Notes: generated by a model from the letters alone, not told the origin. 64,000 nt of DNA from Rhizobium sp. BG4 (GCF_016864575.1 NZ_CP044125.1:3640001-3704000), one strand, 5' to 3'; positions 25,395 through 34,831 are shown, counted from the stretch's first letter. Numbers and translations are program-made.

Positions 25395-28300
25395 CAGAAG
25401 CGGATCTTCAGGCTGCCCTTGACCGCACGCCCCCAGCCCGGCACGCCGGGCGCAACCTCGAAATCCTCGTCGAGAAGATTGAAGGCAGACGCTTCGAGGG
25501 CGAAACGCTTGTCGAGCGGTTCCCATATGAGATTGGCGTCGAGGGTCCAGTAGTCGTCAAGGCGATCTGCGCCACCGAGGCCGCCGTCGCCCTGGCGTTC
25601 ACCGATGTAGTTTGCCGCGACCGTCGCCTTGACGTTCGCTTCGTTGACCCAGGTGAGGGCGAGCTGACCGCTCCTCTCGGGAATGTAGGGCAGGGCATCA
25701 CCGAAGCCGGCGCTGCCCGTATCTTCATTCGTGGAGTGGGAATAGGCGACAGTCGCGGAAACGCCGAAGCCGTAGGCGAGCGCAACGTTGGCTGTTGCGC
25801 TGACACGATCGATGTTCGCTTTGCTGATGGTGAGGCCACCAGGCAGATAGGGCAGAAAGGGACCCGCTACCGGATAGGCCAGATCGAGGTCGCGAATTTC
25901 CTGATGTTGGTATTCGATGCTGGTGAACAGCCGATCGGTCCACTGAGCATCCCATTGGAGCGCGATCGTGTCCGTATAGCCGTCAATGCCGGAATAGGGT
26001 TGATTGGACTGGATGCCGACGACACCGATCGGTGACAAGGTCGGGGAGCCCATGTCGTAGCTCTGGCGCATGAAGGCCGCTCGCAGCCATTGACCGTCGA
26101 GCGGTGCCCAGGCGACGCCGAAACGCGGCTCGAGCCTCGCGACATCTGTCGAGCCGCCGTCCATCACTGTGCCGAAAAGCGCGTACTCGGCCTTGAGGCT
26201 TGGGGTAATCTCATGAAGCAGATCGACATAGACACGACCGATGCCGATCCGTTCATCGACCGAAGTGCCGAGAAGTGAATCGGTAGCGTTGATATCGGCA
26301 AAGCCGCCCTCGATGCCGTAGCGCCAGGTCAGATCTTCGACGCCATAGAGATGATTGATCGCTGCCACATAGTTGCGCTGTACGCTGTCGGCTATGCGCA
26401 CTAGCGGTGGAGCGACGAGCTCCTGTTCAACGTTCTGTTCGGCACTCGTGTAGAAGAATGCGGCATTGACGACATTCCGATAGCCGAATGTGTGGCTCCA
26501 GCCCAGGCCGGCCGCCGTTGACTTCGTATCGATGTCGTCGCTCTCGGTGTAGCCCACAGTGGGGAAGCTGATTAACTGATCGAGCCGGCTGTCGGAGTGA
26601 TTGGCGTAAAGAACAAAGCGGTCATCTGGATTGGGGGTGGCCGTCAAATATCCGTTGCCGGACAGATTACGAATGTCTCCGTCAAAGCTGCCTTGGCCAC
26701 CGAAACCTGCGGGACTGGTCAGGAACGGACCATAATCGCCGCCATACGGCGTCTGCACCCACGTCAGATTCAGATACCCGCTCACCGGGAACGGGGCATT
26801 GGCAAAACCCTGCAGTTCCGCTTCACCCGTCGGTTTCGTCTCGCCAGCCGAATTGATGAAGCCCGCGCCAAGCGAGCCCTCCAGAAACGGGCGGCGCAGA
26901 AGATTTGCAGAGCGGGAGCGGCCGGACAGCATGTGCGGATCGAGCAGTAGACCCTGCAAGAGCGCCGAGAAGCTGTTCGAGTTCAGCTTGTAGAGATCGA
27001 TCTCGTCGTCGAAGATTTCGGCATTGGCGAAGGGGCGGATGTTGCCGCGGATCGACTGGTCGACATAGCCGCTGCCGGCGAAGGGGTCGAAGACCGCATC
27101 GCCGTAATAGCGGCCCCAGGCGTTGAGGCCGCGCAGGCGGAAGGCGTTGTTCAGCGTCGAGCCGGCATCCTGATTGGCGCCGAGCGAGCCGTAGTGGCCG
27201 CCGCGGGCCTTGGAGCGGCGCAGGAATTCCTGGGCATTCTCAAGCGCGCCATCCGGATCGTAATCGTCGATCGCGACGGCGGTGCGGAATGACGAGATTA
27301 CCGGATCGTTCTTGTCCAGCCGGTCGGCATTGTCGAGCGCCTGTTCGGAGAGGACGCGGTCGCCCTTTTCGTAGTGGCCGGCGGCGAGCATAAGCTGCGC
27401 CTGCGAATGCGCCGGATTGGCCGTCGAAGACGCCAGGAGATCGTCGATCGCCTTGTCCATCTCGCCCATCTGCAGATAGTAGCGGCCGCGGGCGAGAAGG
27501 GCGATGTCGAAGGCCGGGTCGGCGGCGAGCGCGAGGTCGATTTCGCGCTTGGCTTCCTTCATCCGTGACTGATCGAGATAGAGAATTGCCAGATTGGCAT
27601 GACCGATCGGATCGTCGCGATCGAGCTCGATTGCTTTCTTCAGCGCGGCTTCGGCTTCGCGCGAGGCGCCGCGGGCATCCTGCAGCAGACCGAGGTCGTT
27701 CCAGGCCATCGATGAGCCGGGCGCCACTTCGATCGCTGCGTTCAAGTCGGCGAGGGCGCCTTCGAGATCCCCCTGATAATCGGCGCGCATGCGGGCGCGG
27801 GCCTGAAGGGCGTTCGGATCCTGCGGGTCGATCGCCAGCGAGCGGGCGATTGCGTCCTGCATCTGGACGCGGTCGTTGATCAGCAGCGCGAGCTGGGCGC
27901 GCAGCGCCGGCAGCGTCGAGTCATCAGGATAGCGCGCTTCGGCCTGCTTCATCGTGGCGATCGCTGCCGGGATGTCTTCGAGGAAGCCGGCCGTGTAGGC
28001 CTTCATCACCGCGGCGTAGGGGCCGGTGACGCTCGCCGGCGGCTTCTCGTTGCGGGAGGGATCGCGGAGCGACCGGGCGTAATAGCCGCCGTAGGCGGCG
28101 ATGCCGCGGCGCAGCGGATCGAGGGAGCGTTCGGCGCTGGCAAAGAGTTTCGCCGCATCGTCATAGCGCTTCTCGGCGCCGGCGATCAGCGCCTCGATGA
28201 GATCGGCGCGGGCGCGCTGGGAGGCCGAGAGACGGGAGGCGCGGGCCTGCGCCAGGGATTCCAGCGCTTTCCTGCGGCCATCGAGCGAGAGCTGCACTTC

Positions 28301-29050
28301 GGCAAGCGTCAGCCAGTCCTCGGCGTTGCGGGCGCCGGGCGCCTTGGCCTCGATGCGGCCGCGCTCGCTGCGCATCTTCTGCACCGGAAGCGGCGAGGCG
28401 GGCATGAAGGTGAAGCCGCTGCGCAGCGTCAGGTAGAAGAGCATCTGCTCGCGATCATCCGGCGTGACGATGACGAGCTTGCGCGGCGCCTGGCCGATGG
28501 TGGCGACGGCGCCTTCGCCCTCCGCCACCTGGACGCTGCCATAGTCGTTCTTCAGCTCGACCTGGCCCTCGAGCACGATCAGCGAGGTCTGGTCGCCCTT
28601 GACGGTCAGCGTCCAGTCCGTGCCGCGGATAGCGGCGGCCGCAGCCGGGGTCTCGACCGTCAGCCCCGTGCCGCCGCGCTGCGCGCGGGCCCACATGGTA
28701 CCGGATTGCAGGTTGAGGATCGTGTCGCCGTCGCGCGCCATCTTCTTGACCTGCAGCGCCGAATTGCGGCCGAGGCGAACCTGGGTGCGGTCGGCAAAGA
28801 GGATGGCGAGCTGGCCGGATGCATTGGTGCGCAGCACGTCGCCGCCGAGCAGATCCTGGTGCAGGTCGACGTTTTGCCAGTTCGACAGATCGACGAAGCG
28901 GACTTCCTCGCCCATCTTGCGGTCGATGACGGAACCGGCTGCCGGTTCGGCGCGCAAAACAGGGTCGGCCGCTGCCGGCCGCGCAACAAAAGACGCTGCC
29001 ACAGTCAACGCCATCACGGCGGACATGGAATTCGTAAATCTACCCCTCAT
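25394..29050 (-). CDS. FecR-domain/TPR/outer-membrane beta-barrel protein
   Basis: 1218 residues. ATG at 29050 is preferred over a TTG at 29086 because it directly opens a signal peptide (cleavage near AAA-DP). In order: a FecR domain (about 70-160, with VLRTNASGQLAILFADRTQV), TPR repeats (about 240-640), and a C-terminal beta-barrel (about 660-1218) ending in KGSLKIRF as for outer-membrane proteins. The barrel resembles TonB-dependent receptors, but no plug domain or TonB box is seen. Its stop overlaps the start of the CHASE2 cyclase, so the two products probably form one periplasm-spanning sensing module. Confidence 0.8.
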   Translation of the reverse strand: MRGRFTNSMSAVMALTVAASFVARPAAADPVLRAEPAAGSVIDRKMGEEVRFVDLSNWQNVDLHQDLLGGDVLRTNASGQLAILFADRTQVRLGRNSALQVKKMARDGDTILNLQSGTMWARAQRGGTGLTVETPAAAAAIRGTDWTLTVKGDQTSLIVLEGQVELKNDYGSVQVAEGEGAVATIGQAPRKLVIVTPDDREQMLFYLTLRSGFTFMPASPLPVQKMRSERGRIEAKAPGARNAEDWLTLAEVQLSLDGRRKALESLAQARASRLSASQRARADLIEALIAGAEKRYDDAAKLFASAERSLDPLRRGIAAYGGYYARSLRDPSRNEKPPASVTGPYAAVMKAYTAGFLEDIPAAIATMKQAEARYPDDSTLPALRAQLALLINDRVQMQDAIARSLAIDPQDPNALQARARMRADYQGDLEGALADLNAAIEVAPGSSMAWNDLGLLQDARGASREAEAALKKAIELDRDDPIGHANLAILYLDQSRMKEAKREIDLALAADPAFDIALLARGRYYLQMGEMDKAIDDLLASSTANPAHSQAQLMLAAGHYEKGDRVLSEQALDNADRLDKNDPVISSFRTAVAIDDYDPDGALENAQEFLRRSKARGGHYGSLGANQDAGSTLNNAFRLRGLNAWGRYYGDAVFDPFAGSGYVDQSIRGNIRPFANAEIFDDEIDLYKLNSNSFSALLQGLLLDPHMLSGRSRSANLLRRPFLEGSLGAGFINSAGETKPTGEAELQGFANAPFPVSGYLNLTWVQTPYGGDYGPFLTSPAGFGGQGSFDGDIRNLSGNGYLTATPNPDDRFVLYANHSDSRLDQLISFPTVGYTESDDIDTKSTAAGLGWSHTFGYRNVVNAAFFYTSAEQNVEQELVAPPLVRIADSVQRNYVAAINHLYGVEDLTWRYGIEGGFADINATDSLLGTSVDERIGIGRVYVDLLHEITPSLKAEYALFGTVMDGGSTDVARLEPRFGVAWAPLDGQWLRAAFMRQSYDMGSPTLSPIGVVGIQSNQPYSGIDGYTDTIALQWDAQWTDRLFTSIEYQHQEIRDLDLAYPVAGPFLPYLPGGLTISKANIDRVSATANVALAYGFGVSATVAYSHSTNEDTGSAGFGDALPYIPERSGQLALTWVNEANVKATVAANYIGERQGDGGLGGADRLDDYWTLDANLIWEPLDKRFALEASAFNLLDEDFEVAPGVPGWGRAVKGSLKIRF

Positions 29051-29162
29051 AGAAAAGCGTTTGTCTTTGGTGCCGCCAAAAGTCAAGCAGAGTTCTACTT
29101 ATGCTATTGCTTTGGTTGTGAAGTGTAATATCAGGGAAACACTTTGCGGCGGAGTTAAGTGC

Positions 29163-29702
29163 GTGGCGGATTTCGAAAGTGCGACTGAACTGATGATGAG
29201 CGATCCTTCGACAGGGGATATCGGATCGGAATATTTCGATCATATCAAGAAGATAAACGACATCTTCTACGATCAGATCAAGATATCCGATCAGAAGGCG
29301 GCTTACATCTTCACCTTCATGCTTGCCTTTCTCGTCAGCTCCAGCGAGGTACGCGCGGTCTTTACATGGACGCGCTATGCGGACGGAAACCTGCAGCACA
29401 TTCTGTTCTCCGGTCTGCTTGCAGCGGCGTCCGTCTTCTCGATCCTGTCGGCGATCCTGGTGGTGCTGCCGCGCCATCTCACCAAGTCCACCTCGCTATT
29501 CTGGGGCACCTGGGGCGAGCACCGGCAGCTCTTCTGGGACGCGGCGGCACGGCGCGACGAGCGTTATCTCTTCGCCGAATATCTCGACAATGCCGATATT
29601 CTCTCCACCATTGCGCGCGGCAAGTATCGTTGCGTCACACTCGCGTTTCGCGGACTGATGGTCACCGTCATCGCTTATGTGCTGCTTCTGATCGCCGGGT
29701 AA
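29163..29702 (+). CDS. Three-helix membrane protein resembling Pycsar effector (PycTM/DUF5706)
   Basis: 179 residues from GTG 29163, with GGAG eight bases upstream. Order: N-terminal cytoplasmic helix with DQIKISDQKAAYIFTF, membrane helices at about 42-60 and 77-98 ending in VVLPR, a soluble middle with LFWGTWG and an EYLDNADILSTIARGKYR helix, and a final membrane helix (about 158-178). This layout matches my memory of PycTM-type effectors, which bind cyclic pyrimidine nucleotides and permeabilise the membrane. It is divergent from the FecR/cyclase genes. Family membership is unverified. Confidence 0.55.
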   Translation: MADFESATELMMSDPSTGDIGSEYFDHIKKINDIFYDQIKISDQKAAYIFTFMLAFLVSSSEVRAVFTWTRYADGNLQHILFSGLLAAASVFSILSAILVVLPRHLTKSTSLFWGTWGEHRQLFWDAAARRDERYLFAEYLDNADILSTIARGKYRCVTLAFRGLMVTVIAYVLLLIAG

Positions 29703-30081
29703 CGACGGGTCCTTTTCCGGCACGGAATCCCGTTTTGAAACAGCAGTGGCTGTGGAGTGTTACCATTGGTCAAGTATCTGAATCTTTGGCATTTCCGGCC
29801 TTGCTCATGAGCATGCCACAATATTGCCGCTTGCTTTTTTTCCCGAATGCTGTCACGTCATGCAGTACTCGGGCATTAGCATGCCGGTGACTGGACAGAT
29901 GTGGTAGCCCTCCCGCAAGGGTGGCAGAGCGGCTAGAAACCGCTTCGTAGACGTTCTTTCCCCGTACGTGACTTCTCCGACTGACCCTTCGCGCCCGGTT
30001 TCGGGACGAAAGCTAAAGCCGTCCGCTTCCTCTCGAGGGGGCGGATACTAAGACAAGACTAAGGGAAAAGGACTATCCCAC
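29703..30081. other. Intergenic region with probable cspA leader
   Basis: 379 bases without a supported gene. The part nearest cspA probably contains its promoter and a long 5' leader, as is usual for cold-shock genes; AAGGA lies nine bases before the cspA start. No clear terminator was identified for the membrane-protein gene upstream. Confidence 0.5.
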
Positions 30082-30294
30082 ATGGCCACCAAGGGCACCG
30101 TAAAATTCTTCAACCAGGACAAGGGTTTTGGTTTCATCACTCCGGAAGGCGGCGCTAAGGACGTATTCGTCCACATCTCCGCTCTCCAGGCTTCCGGCAT
30201 CCAGTCGCTGCGCGAAGGCCAGCAGGTCACGTTCGACACCGAGCCGGATCGCATGGGCAAGGGCCCGAAGGCCGTCAACATCTCGGCTAACTAA
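30082..30294 (+). CDS. cspA: Cold-shock protein (CspA family)
   Basis: 70 residues, single cold-shock domain. RNP1-like KGFGFI and RNP2-like VFVHIS motifs for single-stranded nucleic acid binding are intact. It is expected to act as an RNA chaperone. A long untranslated leader and its own terminator make it monocistronic. Confidence 0.93.
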   Translation: MATKGTVKFFNQDKGFGFITPEGGAKDVFVHISALQASGIQSLREGQQVTFDTEPDRMGKGPKAVNISAN

Positions 30295-30324
30295 TTCGAT
30301 TTCTGCCTTCCGGCAGGAATGAGA

Positions 30325-30351
30325 ACGGCGCCTCCAGGGGCGCCGTTTTTC
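30325..30351 (+). terminator. Rho-independent terminator of cspA
   Basis: Stem ACGGCGCC/GGCGCCGT with loop TCCAGG and a following T-run. Confidence 0.88.
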
Positions 30352-30371
30352 GTTTGGGCTGTCGTGCGACA

Positions 30372-31418
30372 TCAGGCGCTGAGCGCTTCCGCCGGTGCGG
30401 CGGAGAGATCGACGGCGGCGAAGGCTGCGGCGATGACATCGGGGCCGGCGCCGGGCTTCGTCGCATCGGTCGACAGGATCTGGCGGTAGCGGCGTGCGCC
30501 CGGCAGGCCGGTGAACAGGCCGACCATGTGGCGGGCGATATGCTGCAGGCGGCCGCCATTGTCGATATGAGCAGCGGCATAGGCCATCATCCGGTCGCGC
30601 AAGGCGTCCCAATCCATCTCCTTGGCCGGTGCGCCATAGAAGCGCTGGTCGACATCGGCCAGGATCGCCGCATTCTGATAGGCGGCGCGGCCGAGCATGA
30701 CGCCATCGACATGCGCGAGATGCGCCTGCGCTTCATCCAGCGTCTGGATGCCGCCATTGATGCCGATGAAGACGCCGGGCCAGCGCTCCTTCATGCGATA
30801 GACCATCGAATAGTCGAGCGGCGGGATCTCGCGGTTTTCCTTCGGGCTCAGACCCTTCAGCCAGGCCTTGCGGGCATGGATCCAGATCGCATCGGCGCCG
30901 GCATCGAGCACGCGTGTGACGAGATCGGGCAGGGCGGCTTCCGGATCCTGCTCGTCGACGCCGATGCGGCACTTGACGGTAACGGGCACCGAGGACACCG
31001 CCTTCATGGCACGCACGCAGTCCGCCACCACTTCGGGCGTCAGCATCAGGCAGGCGCCGAACGTGCCGGATTGCACGCGGTCGGAGGGGCAGCCGACATT
31101 GAGATTGATCTCGTCATAGCCATAGGGCGCGGCGATCCTGACGGCCTCGGCGAGCTTTGCCGGATCGGAGCCGCCAAGCTGCAGCGCGATCGGATGTTCG
31201 GCGGCATCGAAGGAGAGCAGCCGTTCGCGCGGCCCATGAATGATCGCGTCGGCGACGACCATCTCGGTATAGAGGAGGGCATTGTGGCTGATCTGGCGGT
31301 GAAAATAGCGGCAATGACGATCGGTCCAGTCGATCATCGGCGCCACGGCAAAGACAGGCCCATTGGAATAATGCGCCTTGCCTTCAGCCAAAGATGTCCC
31401 GCCGCCTTGCGCCGCCAT
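30372..31418 (-). CDS. dusA: tRNA-dihydrouridine synthase A
   Basis: 348 residues from ATG 31418; the frame continues upstream to 31496 but the family start is near here. An FMN-binding TIM barrel starts FAVAPMIDWTDRHCRYFHR, with catalytic Cys in NLNVGCPSDRVQSG and the DusA-type FGACLM following. It reduces uridines in the tRNA D-loop (U20/U20a in the DusA subfamily). It is convergent with cspA. Length agrees with DusA (about 330-350). Confidence 0.92.
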   Translation of the reverse strand: MAAQGGGTSLAEGKAHYSNGPVFAVAPMIDWTDRHCRYFHRQISHNALLYTEMVVADAIIHGPRERLLSFDAAEHPIALQLGGSDPAKLAEAVRIAAPYGYDEINLNVGCPSDRVQSGTFGACLMLTPEVVADCVRAMKAVSSVPVTVKCRIGVDEQDPEAALPDLVTRVLDAGADAIWIHARKAWLKGLSPKENREIPPLDYSMVYRMKERWPGVFIGINGGIQTLDEAQAHLAHVDGVMLGRAAYQNAAILADVDQRFYGAPAKEMDWDALRDRMMAYAAAHIDNGGRLQHIARHMVGLFTGLPGARRYRQILSTDATKPGAGPDVIAAAFAAVDLSAAPAEALSA

Positions 31419-31768
31419 GCCGTCTCGATCCTGTTTCGCTGCCGTCCCGCCACAATCTGGCCCATCAGGGATGGGAAGGCGGGGCGCGAAGCGCAACCGC
31501 CGGGAACGAGGGTGCTATACAGAACAAAAGCCCGGAAAGCGAGCGGCAAAATCCGGATGCGACACCGGCCCGCCGTCGCGCTTTCCCCATGAAAATGGCG
31601 GCGAGTTCACAATTTCGTCCCGACCGGCGGAATAATGTGGGCCGGCGCGGCCGGGGCTTGATGCAGCCGGGGCAAGCGCGTAGGTCTGAAACAAGGATGC
31701 TGCAGGGCGTCACCGGCCGGAGACATCGGCCGGAATAGACGCGCTGCGGGAATGCGAATGCGGAAGAG
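31419..31768. other. Intergenic region between dusA and J-domain gene
   Basis: About 350 bases between divergent genes, presumably holding both promoters. I see no gene or clear structured element in it. Confidence 0.4.
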
Positions 31769-32398
31769 GTGGGCGGTTTGATCGATCCCTATGTGATGCT
31801 CGGAATTGACCGCGATGCAGGCGAGCAGGCGATCCGCAGCGCCTGGCGCAAGGCCGCCAAGACCGCGCATCCCGATGCCGGCGGCGATGCCGAGCATTTC
31901 GGCAGGCTGCAGGCCGCCTATGATCTCCTGAAGGACCCGGTGCGCCGCCGCGTCTATGACGATACCGGCTATGATCCGCAGCTCGCCGACCCGAAGGATA
32001 TTGAGGGCGTGCTGATGCTGGAAAAGCTCGTCAACGACATCATCCTCGACGAGCGCGAACCCGGCAGCTTCGACCCCGTCGCCGCCATCCGCCGCAAACT
32101 CTCCGACGACATCGTCAAGAACCGCTTCCACATCCTGGAACTGGAACGCCACCGCAACCGCGTGCGCCAGCATATCGACCGCCTCGGCCGCCGCCCCGAA
32201 ACCGACGTCCTCGGCTCGATGCTGCGGGCGCGGAGCCAGTCGATCACCGACGCGATCCAGAAGGCGCAGGGTCAGATCGAAGCGATCGAGCATGCGTATC
32301 AGATGATCGAGGGGTATAGTTATGAGCTGGAGGCGTTGGTGATGGTGGCGGAGCGGGGGAGTGAGGTTGAGGTGAGGCGGGGGGAGGCTGCGGAGTAG
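31769..32398 (+). CDS. J-domain (DnaJ-like) protein
   Basis: 209 residues from GTG 31769; TTG 31778 is an alternative with better spacing from GAGG. The N-terminal J domain (about 5-68) has the HPD motif at 34-36 (KTAHPDAGGD), required to stimulate Hsp70 ATPase. The remaining two thirds is a charged helical region (ILELERHRNRVRQHIDRL, then AQGQIEAIEHAYQMIEGY) likely to form a coiled coil. No Gly/Phe or zinc-finger region, so it is a type III J protein with unknown client. Confidence 0.75.
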   Translation: MGGLIDPYVMLGIDRDAGEQAIRSAWRKAAKTAHPDAGGDAEHFGRLQAAYDLLKDPVRRRVYDDTGYDPQLADPKDIEGVLMLEKLVNDIILDEREPGSFDPVAAIRRKLSDDIVKNRFHILELERHRNRVRQHIDRLGRRPETDVLGSMLRARSQSITDAIQKAQGQIEAIEHAYQMIEGYSYELEALVMVAERGSEVEVRRGEAAE

Positions 32399-32477
32399 CG
32401 GCCGCATGACGATTACACTAAACTGGCCCCTAATTTTGTATCTACTGCCAGCTAGCGGCGCGCCTCCCTCCAAAAAC

Positions 32478-32975
32478 TCATGCGTTCGTCGCTGCTAAGT
32501 CTCTATACGCCGAAAGCTTGTCACGATTTATTACTTCCAATATTCTTTCTTTTATATTTGAAACTCTCACCGAGTCGTCCGCCTTGTCCAGACGTACCTT
32601 GTCTACGCTGACGATTAGCTCAGCGTCTCTACGTTGCTTGGCAATTAAATCTGGAAATTCGCATACGATTTCACACTCGCCCTCGCAGTCAACGTAGCTG
32701 AAAGATGCAACGGCTTGCATACTATATACTTCCAGGTATTCGTGGATTGACTCATCTTTGAGGAATACAGATGCGTGCATCTTGTTGCCTCTGAAATCCA
32801 TTGCTTTAAAATGCTCCTCCATCCATTTTATATTTTCTGGTAGGCTCAAATCTTCTGCCGGTCTCATTCCTAGTTCTTTTAAGTCAGCAAAAGCTAGTTC
32901 TGGGCTGGTGCGTTGTTGTATTATTATTTTTAAGAATTTTATTCTGTTTTTATTTGAGAAGTCGGAAAATTTCAT
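32478..32975 (-). CDS. AT-rich hypothetical protein, second gene of an interrupted module
   Basis: 165 residues, MKFSDFSNKNRIKFLKIIIQ, rich in Lys, Ile, Asp and Glu, with base composition clearly lower in GC than flanking housekeeping genes. No membrane segment or signal is seen, and I do not recognise the family. It is on the same strand as the PD-(D/E)XK-like gene at 34845-35519. If the intervening transposon is removed with one TA retained, that gene would end 8 bases before this ATG, so the two probably formed an operon. Expression may now depend on a new promoter. Confidence 0.6.
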   Translation of the reverse strand: MKFSDFSNKNRIKFLKIIIQQRTSPELAFADLKELGMRPAEDLSLPENIKWMEEHFKAMDFRGNKMHASVFLKDESIHEYLEVYSMQAVASFSYVDCEGECEIVCEFPDLIAKQRRDAELIVSVDKVRLDKADDSVRVSNIKERILEVINRDKLSAYRDLAATNA

Positions 32976-33012
32976 ACTTACAACTACCGACTCTTTCGAT
33001 ATGTGATTTTTC

Positions 33013-33038
33013 CGGAATTAGGTAGCAACTGCCACCAG
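33013..33038 (+). repeat. Left terminal inverted repeat of the IS1595-like element
   Basis: It is a 26-base exact inverted match to 34832-34857. Adjacent T5 and A5 runs extend the symmetry with a single-base offset. Confidence 0.9.
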
Positions 33039-33205
33039 CTCCCTAGAGCGGGACGCTAGCGCGAGAAGAATCCGATCGACTCTTCGCTACGAGCCTGGTA
33101 GGGTCCGCGGCATGTTCAGGCCCATAGACATACGACAACGCTGATTTTCTGCCCGCCGACCCCGGCGGTGCCCTGTCGTATCGCGTAATCACCAAGGGAC
33201 CGAAC

Positions 33206-34316
33206 ATGCCAATCAACCTTCCCGCCACCAGTCCGTCGCAGCCCTCTATCTCCTCTGAACTGGAGGCACTTCGGAGGGTAGAAATATTGGGGCAACCAGC
33301 ACTTCCTGCTCTCGCCCTATTGCCGCACCTTCACGTTTAAGAACCTCAGGACGTTCGACGAGGAAAAAGCCTACAAGGTCTTTTGCTTCCTCCGGTGGCC
33401 GGACAGCCACGGGAAGCCGGAGTGCGTGCGTTGCAGTAACAAGAGCTGCTGGGAGATCCGCCGCAAACGCTTCAAGTGCCAAGCATGCCGCCGGGAATTC
33501 TCTGTCACCACCGGGACGGTCTTCGCCTTCCGGAAGATGCCCTTTCTCGACATCCTGACGGCGCTGTGGTTCTCGGTGAACTCGGTCAAGGGCAAGAGCG
33601 CTCTGCAGCTCTCTCGCGAGCTGGGCGTCCAGTACAAGACGGCCTGGGTCATTCTCATGAAAATGCGCGAGGCGATCTCGTCGAGGCGCTTGGACATGAT
33701 GCTCGAGGGCGAGATTCATATCGACGGCAAATACGCGGGCGGCCACATCAAGCCGGAGAACCGAAAGGCAGATCGCGTCGATCGACGACGAGCCGAGAAC
33801 CAGAACAACAAGCGCCTGACAATCCTGACGATGCGCGAGAAGTCGCCGTTCGGCCGCGGCAGAGAGCAGACGCTGACGCGCGTCATCCGGAGCGAGGATT
33901 CCAACGAGGCATGGGAGATGGTCAGGAAGCACGTCCGTAGGGGGTCTCGCCTGCACGCAGACGAGCATTTCAGCTACGATGATCTCGAAGGCCTGCAGGA
34001 ACTCCACCGGGTCAACCACAGCGAGGAATATCAGGCGAAGGGCGGGGTCAACACGAACCACGTCGAGAGCTTCTTCAGCCGTATCCAGCGCGCCTACGTA
34101 GGCATCCATCATCGCTTCTCGGTCAGGTATTTCGACTGGTACGCGGCTGAGATGGCCTGGCGCGAAGACAACCGTCGCGTCGACAACGGCATGCAGCTCT
34201 GGGGCATGATCTACAAGGGGCTCTCGAGGCCGACATCAAGAAACCTGTGCGGCTACTGGCAGGGGAACCATCCGCCAGATCTCGTTTGGAAGGGCGGCGA
34301 AAGCCCTGATGCGTAG
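33206..34316 (+). pseudogene. IS1595/ISXO2-family transposase, frameshifted near the N-terminus
   Basis: From ATG 33206 the first 26 codons lead to RRVE; the frame then shifts at the AAA run (33282-33284), and the family sequence resumes as YWGNQHFLLSPYCRTFTFKN. Removing one A would give an uninterrupted protein of about 369 residues. Downstream are the zinc ribbon (CVRCSNKSCW ... CQACRREFSV) and the DDE domain: Asp in EIHIDGKYAGG, Asp in RLHADEHFSY and Glu in NTNHVESFFSR. In the downstream frame the only start-like codons before the zinc ribbon are CTG 33306 and GTG 33426, so activity is doubtful unless frameshifting occurs. Confidence 0.7.
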
Positions 34317-34321
34317 CCGGG

Positions 34322-34777
34322 TTAGGCCGCGACCTCCCACTGGTAGCGGCGCCCGTCGATCATTCCGGCCCGCCTGATGCGGTTGGCCTTCGCGAGCTGA
34401 TCAAGAACCTGAGAAAAGCGGCTACCGATCTGGCCCAGTCTGGCATCGTCTTCCGCAAGGCCCGTTTCGGTCGCGAAGACGCGAGCGAAGTCTGCTGTAG
34501 ACATCGGTCGTTCAGCCGTGCGTAGAGTTCTCAGGACAAAGCTTCGCCGATCAAAGCCCTTGAAGAGCTGGGTAATGCTGTTGGGACTGGGAGTTGCCCG
34601 CTTCGAGCGGCGAACTGTGCCTGATGTATCGGGCATGTAGTCGGATTCGTAGGTTCGAATGACGAGATCGAAAGCGATCTGCTGCTGCTCCAGCGCGGCA
34701 ATCTGGATTCTCAGCTCTTCAATCTGCGCGCCGAGATCTGCCCGCTTTCTCTTCAATTCATCCGCAACAAGAACCAT
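34322..34777 (-). CDS. Passenger protein of the IS element, coiled coil plus helix-turn-helix-like region
   Basis: 151 residues from ATG 34777 (AGGAG nine bases upstream). The N-terminal heptad-rich helix (KRKRADLGAQIEELRIQIAA) is followed by a flexible basic stretch. The C-terminal 75 residues read like a winged helix (RPMSTADFARVFATE ... RRAGMIDGRRYQWE). It is convergent with the transposase gene within the inverted repeats. IS1595 elements are known to carry passenger genes; function here is unknown, possibly DNA binding or regulation. Confidence 0.65.
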   Translation of the reverse strand: MVLVADELKRKRADLGAQIEELRIQIAALEQQQIAFDLVIRTYESDYMPDTSGTVRRSKRATPSPNSITQLFKGFDRRSFVLRTLRTAERPMSTADFARVFATETGLAEDDARLGQIGSRFSQVLDQLAKANRIRRAGMIDGRRYQWEVAA

Positions 34778-34831
34778 ACGCAACCACTCCTTTAGGATCG
34801 CGTCGATCCTAAGAGTTCAATGGCAGAGAGT

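Noticed and set aside
29163..29702. Complete Pycsar defence operon
   Set aside because: Pycsar cyclase and effector genes are normally adjacent and co-directional, with soluble cyclases. Here the cyclase is CHASE2-linked, on the other strand and separated by a 3.7-kb gene, so only a resemblance is claimed.
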